Shown one piece after another: positions 62,658 to 64,000 of a DNA stretch of 64,000 bases. The DNA is from Loxodes magnus (taxonomy: Eukaryota > Ciliophora > Karyorelictea > Loxodida > Loxodidae), in NCBI GenBank assembly GCA_946699065.1, contig CAMPDV010000191.1, positions 186,001 to 250,000 of the forward strand, written 5' to 3'. The stretch's first letter is position 1. Each line of letters opens with the position of its first letter. The notes beneath the pieces were generated by a model. It saw nothing but the letters and a program-made list of their open reading frames with translations, had not been told where the DNA came from and ran no database searches. A program made the translations under genes and the position numbers.

Positions 62658-64000
62658 TCAATACATGTCTATTTCTTCAAGTAAGCCTTCAGGTAATAAA
62701 AATTCTTCTCTTATTAGTTCCATATCTTCATCTTTTTCTTCCTCATTATCTCTTGTTCTTCTGTCTTCTATCTATCTACGTTTTATTGATTCTTTGTTAC
62801 AAGCGTCCATTATTTTTTTTACATACTTTGCTAATTTTTGTTTCTAATTCTTTTCTTCTTAATCAAGCTTTTATAAGCTCATAAAAATTATCCTTTTCCT
62901 GCTCTATAATATTTTCCTATTTCTTTTTTTCATTCAATTTTCTTTTCTAAATATCCTTTTTTTCTTTTTTCTAATATGTTTTTGATATAATCTTTTATTA
63001 TCAAGTCAGTTTTAGCTCTTTTTTACTCTTCTTAGGTTCTAATGAATTTTTCGAATTATGCCGTACCTCATATTATATCAAATAGTTCCATTCCTTGTCT
63101 CTCTACTCCTATTGTTCTTAACTTTCTAATACATATTTATCTACTTTCTTTGTATTCTGAGCATTTTTCTATGATATGCCTTTCGTTTTCTCTTGCATCA
63201 TTACAGAAAGGGCATTTGCTTGTCGCAACTAGGTGTCTTTATTTTAAACAATCCTGGCTCCCATTACATCTCGTTCTTATTCTAAATATGTAGCATATTT
63301 CTTCTTTTCTATTTTTATTGTATCTCAGGTAGTTGGCTGGTCCTACTACATATTCATCAAATCATGTTTTTCTATACTGTAGAGTTGTTATCATTTACTC
63401 CATTCTTTCTCTATCTTCTATGTATACTCTATGTTCTCAAATTGCACGATTAATGTTTTTCTTCCCTTTTTTATTATTATTACCATCATCTATAAATATA
63501 TTTTTGTCTTCAATTTTTAATTCTAATTTTATTGTCGTGCAGTATTGTTCAAAAATAAAGTTCTCTTCTTTACTTAGGTCGAACATTAATCCATCTACTG
63601 TTTTTCCTTAGTTACCTATTAGTCTGCCTCTTAATCTCAGCGTTTTCTGCCATAGGTAATGTTTAAATTTCATAAACTGTAACTCGTATTCTAGCATCTC
63701 ATTTTACACTTAGAAAGGGGCATCTATGATTGCTCGTAAAGATCTTCTCTATATTATTTCTAATTGTTCCATCACTTATTTTCCTACAAATTATTTACAA
63801 TATGGGATAACTTCTGTCCCATAGCTGAATACTGAGCTTACGAACGGTTTTATCATTATTCCTGCATTATATGGTGTTAATCCATTATTCATTGTTATTT
63901 TACCCAGTATTCATGTTTACATCTTTTATGCTGCTTCTAGTCTATTCTCCATGTGTTTTTCAAAGCTGATGGTCTCTTCTATTATATGCCCTAGGTACTA
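62658..64000 (-). CDS. LINE ORF2, C-terminal part (second LINE, cut by window edge)
   Basis: From the window edge the minus strand reads YLGHIIEETISFEKHMENRL, the segment after the RT palm, then a helical region and the zinc motif CPFCNDARENERHIIEKC (near 63200). A Lys/Glu-rich tail ends LLPEGLLEEIDMY then UGA at 62658-62660. An 8-A run near 62813-62820 needs one more base to connect the zinc-motif frame to the C-terminal frame. The endonuclease and catalytic RT motifs lie beyond base 64000. It belongs to a different lineage from the 53-56 kb LINE (different zinc spacing and 3' hairpin). It is nearly intact in what is visible. Confidence 0.82.

Noticed and set aside
63042..63611. Two plus-strand open frames of 83 and 92 codons
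   Set aside because: They are antisense shadows of the minus-strand LINE ORF2, which has the zinc motif and RT-family features.

Overview
The window looks like nuclear DNA of a ciliate that reads UAA and UAG as glutamine and UGA as tryptophan or stop. Standard-code open frames are almost absent, yet long protein-like frames appear once all three codons are read through: MORN repeats show Q (taa) and W (tga) exactly where the family has them. Every gene end I could place uses UGA and none uses UAA/UAG. That fits the karyorelict code (Loxodes and relatives) better than the Condylostoma code, in which all three codons can stop. The very AT-rich DNA and the resident non-LTR retrotransposons and SINE-like insertions fit a Loxodes-like genome that keeps mobile elements. 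The organism is inferred, not proven.

Layout. 0.1-3.4 kb: a MORN/F-box-like/leucine-rich protein. 4.2 kb: a fragment of a coiled-coil, ORF1-like element. 7.3-11.2, 25.0-28.6, 36.6-40.2 and 46.4-50.0 kb: four copies of one segment, each a REJ-domain, multi-membrane-span surface protein gene with a tRNA-Asn(GUU) gene tail-to-tail about 240-400 bp beyond its stop. The orientations are +, -, -, +. Copy 1 is broken by frameshifts and a SINE-like insertion; copies 2-4 keep full-length frames, and copies 2 and 3 share an almost identical 5' half. 14.5-15.1 kb: a composite SINE-like element with a 5S rRNA-like head. 15.7-17.8 kb: a RING/B-box/coiled-coil/kelch (TRIM-like) gene. 18.9-24.6 kb: decayed ORF1-like elements, a LINE 3' stub and a tRNA-Gln-like sequence. 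42.9-45.9 kb: a second ORF1-like family. 50.7-56.5 kb: a nearly complete LINE (endonuclease, reverse transcriptase, zinc motif, 3' hairpin). 57.1-58.6 kb: a decayed kinase/kelch gene. 62.6-64.0 kb: the 3' part of a second LINE on the minus strand, running off the window.

The most interesting system is the retroelement network. Two LINE lineages end in different 3' hairpins followed by AT microsatellite tails, and each appears to have a SINE partner that borrowed its 3' end. The 5S-like SINE at 14.5 kb shares the 62.6-kb LINE's end. The 320-bp GC-rich SINE (10.25 and 30.08 kb) shares the 56.4-kb LINE's end, and one copy of it lies inside REJ copy 1 between 12-bp target duplications. All translations and comparisons were done by eye.
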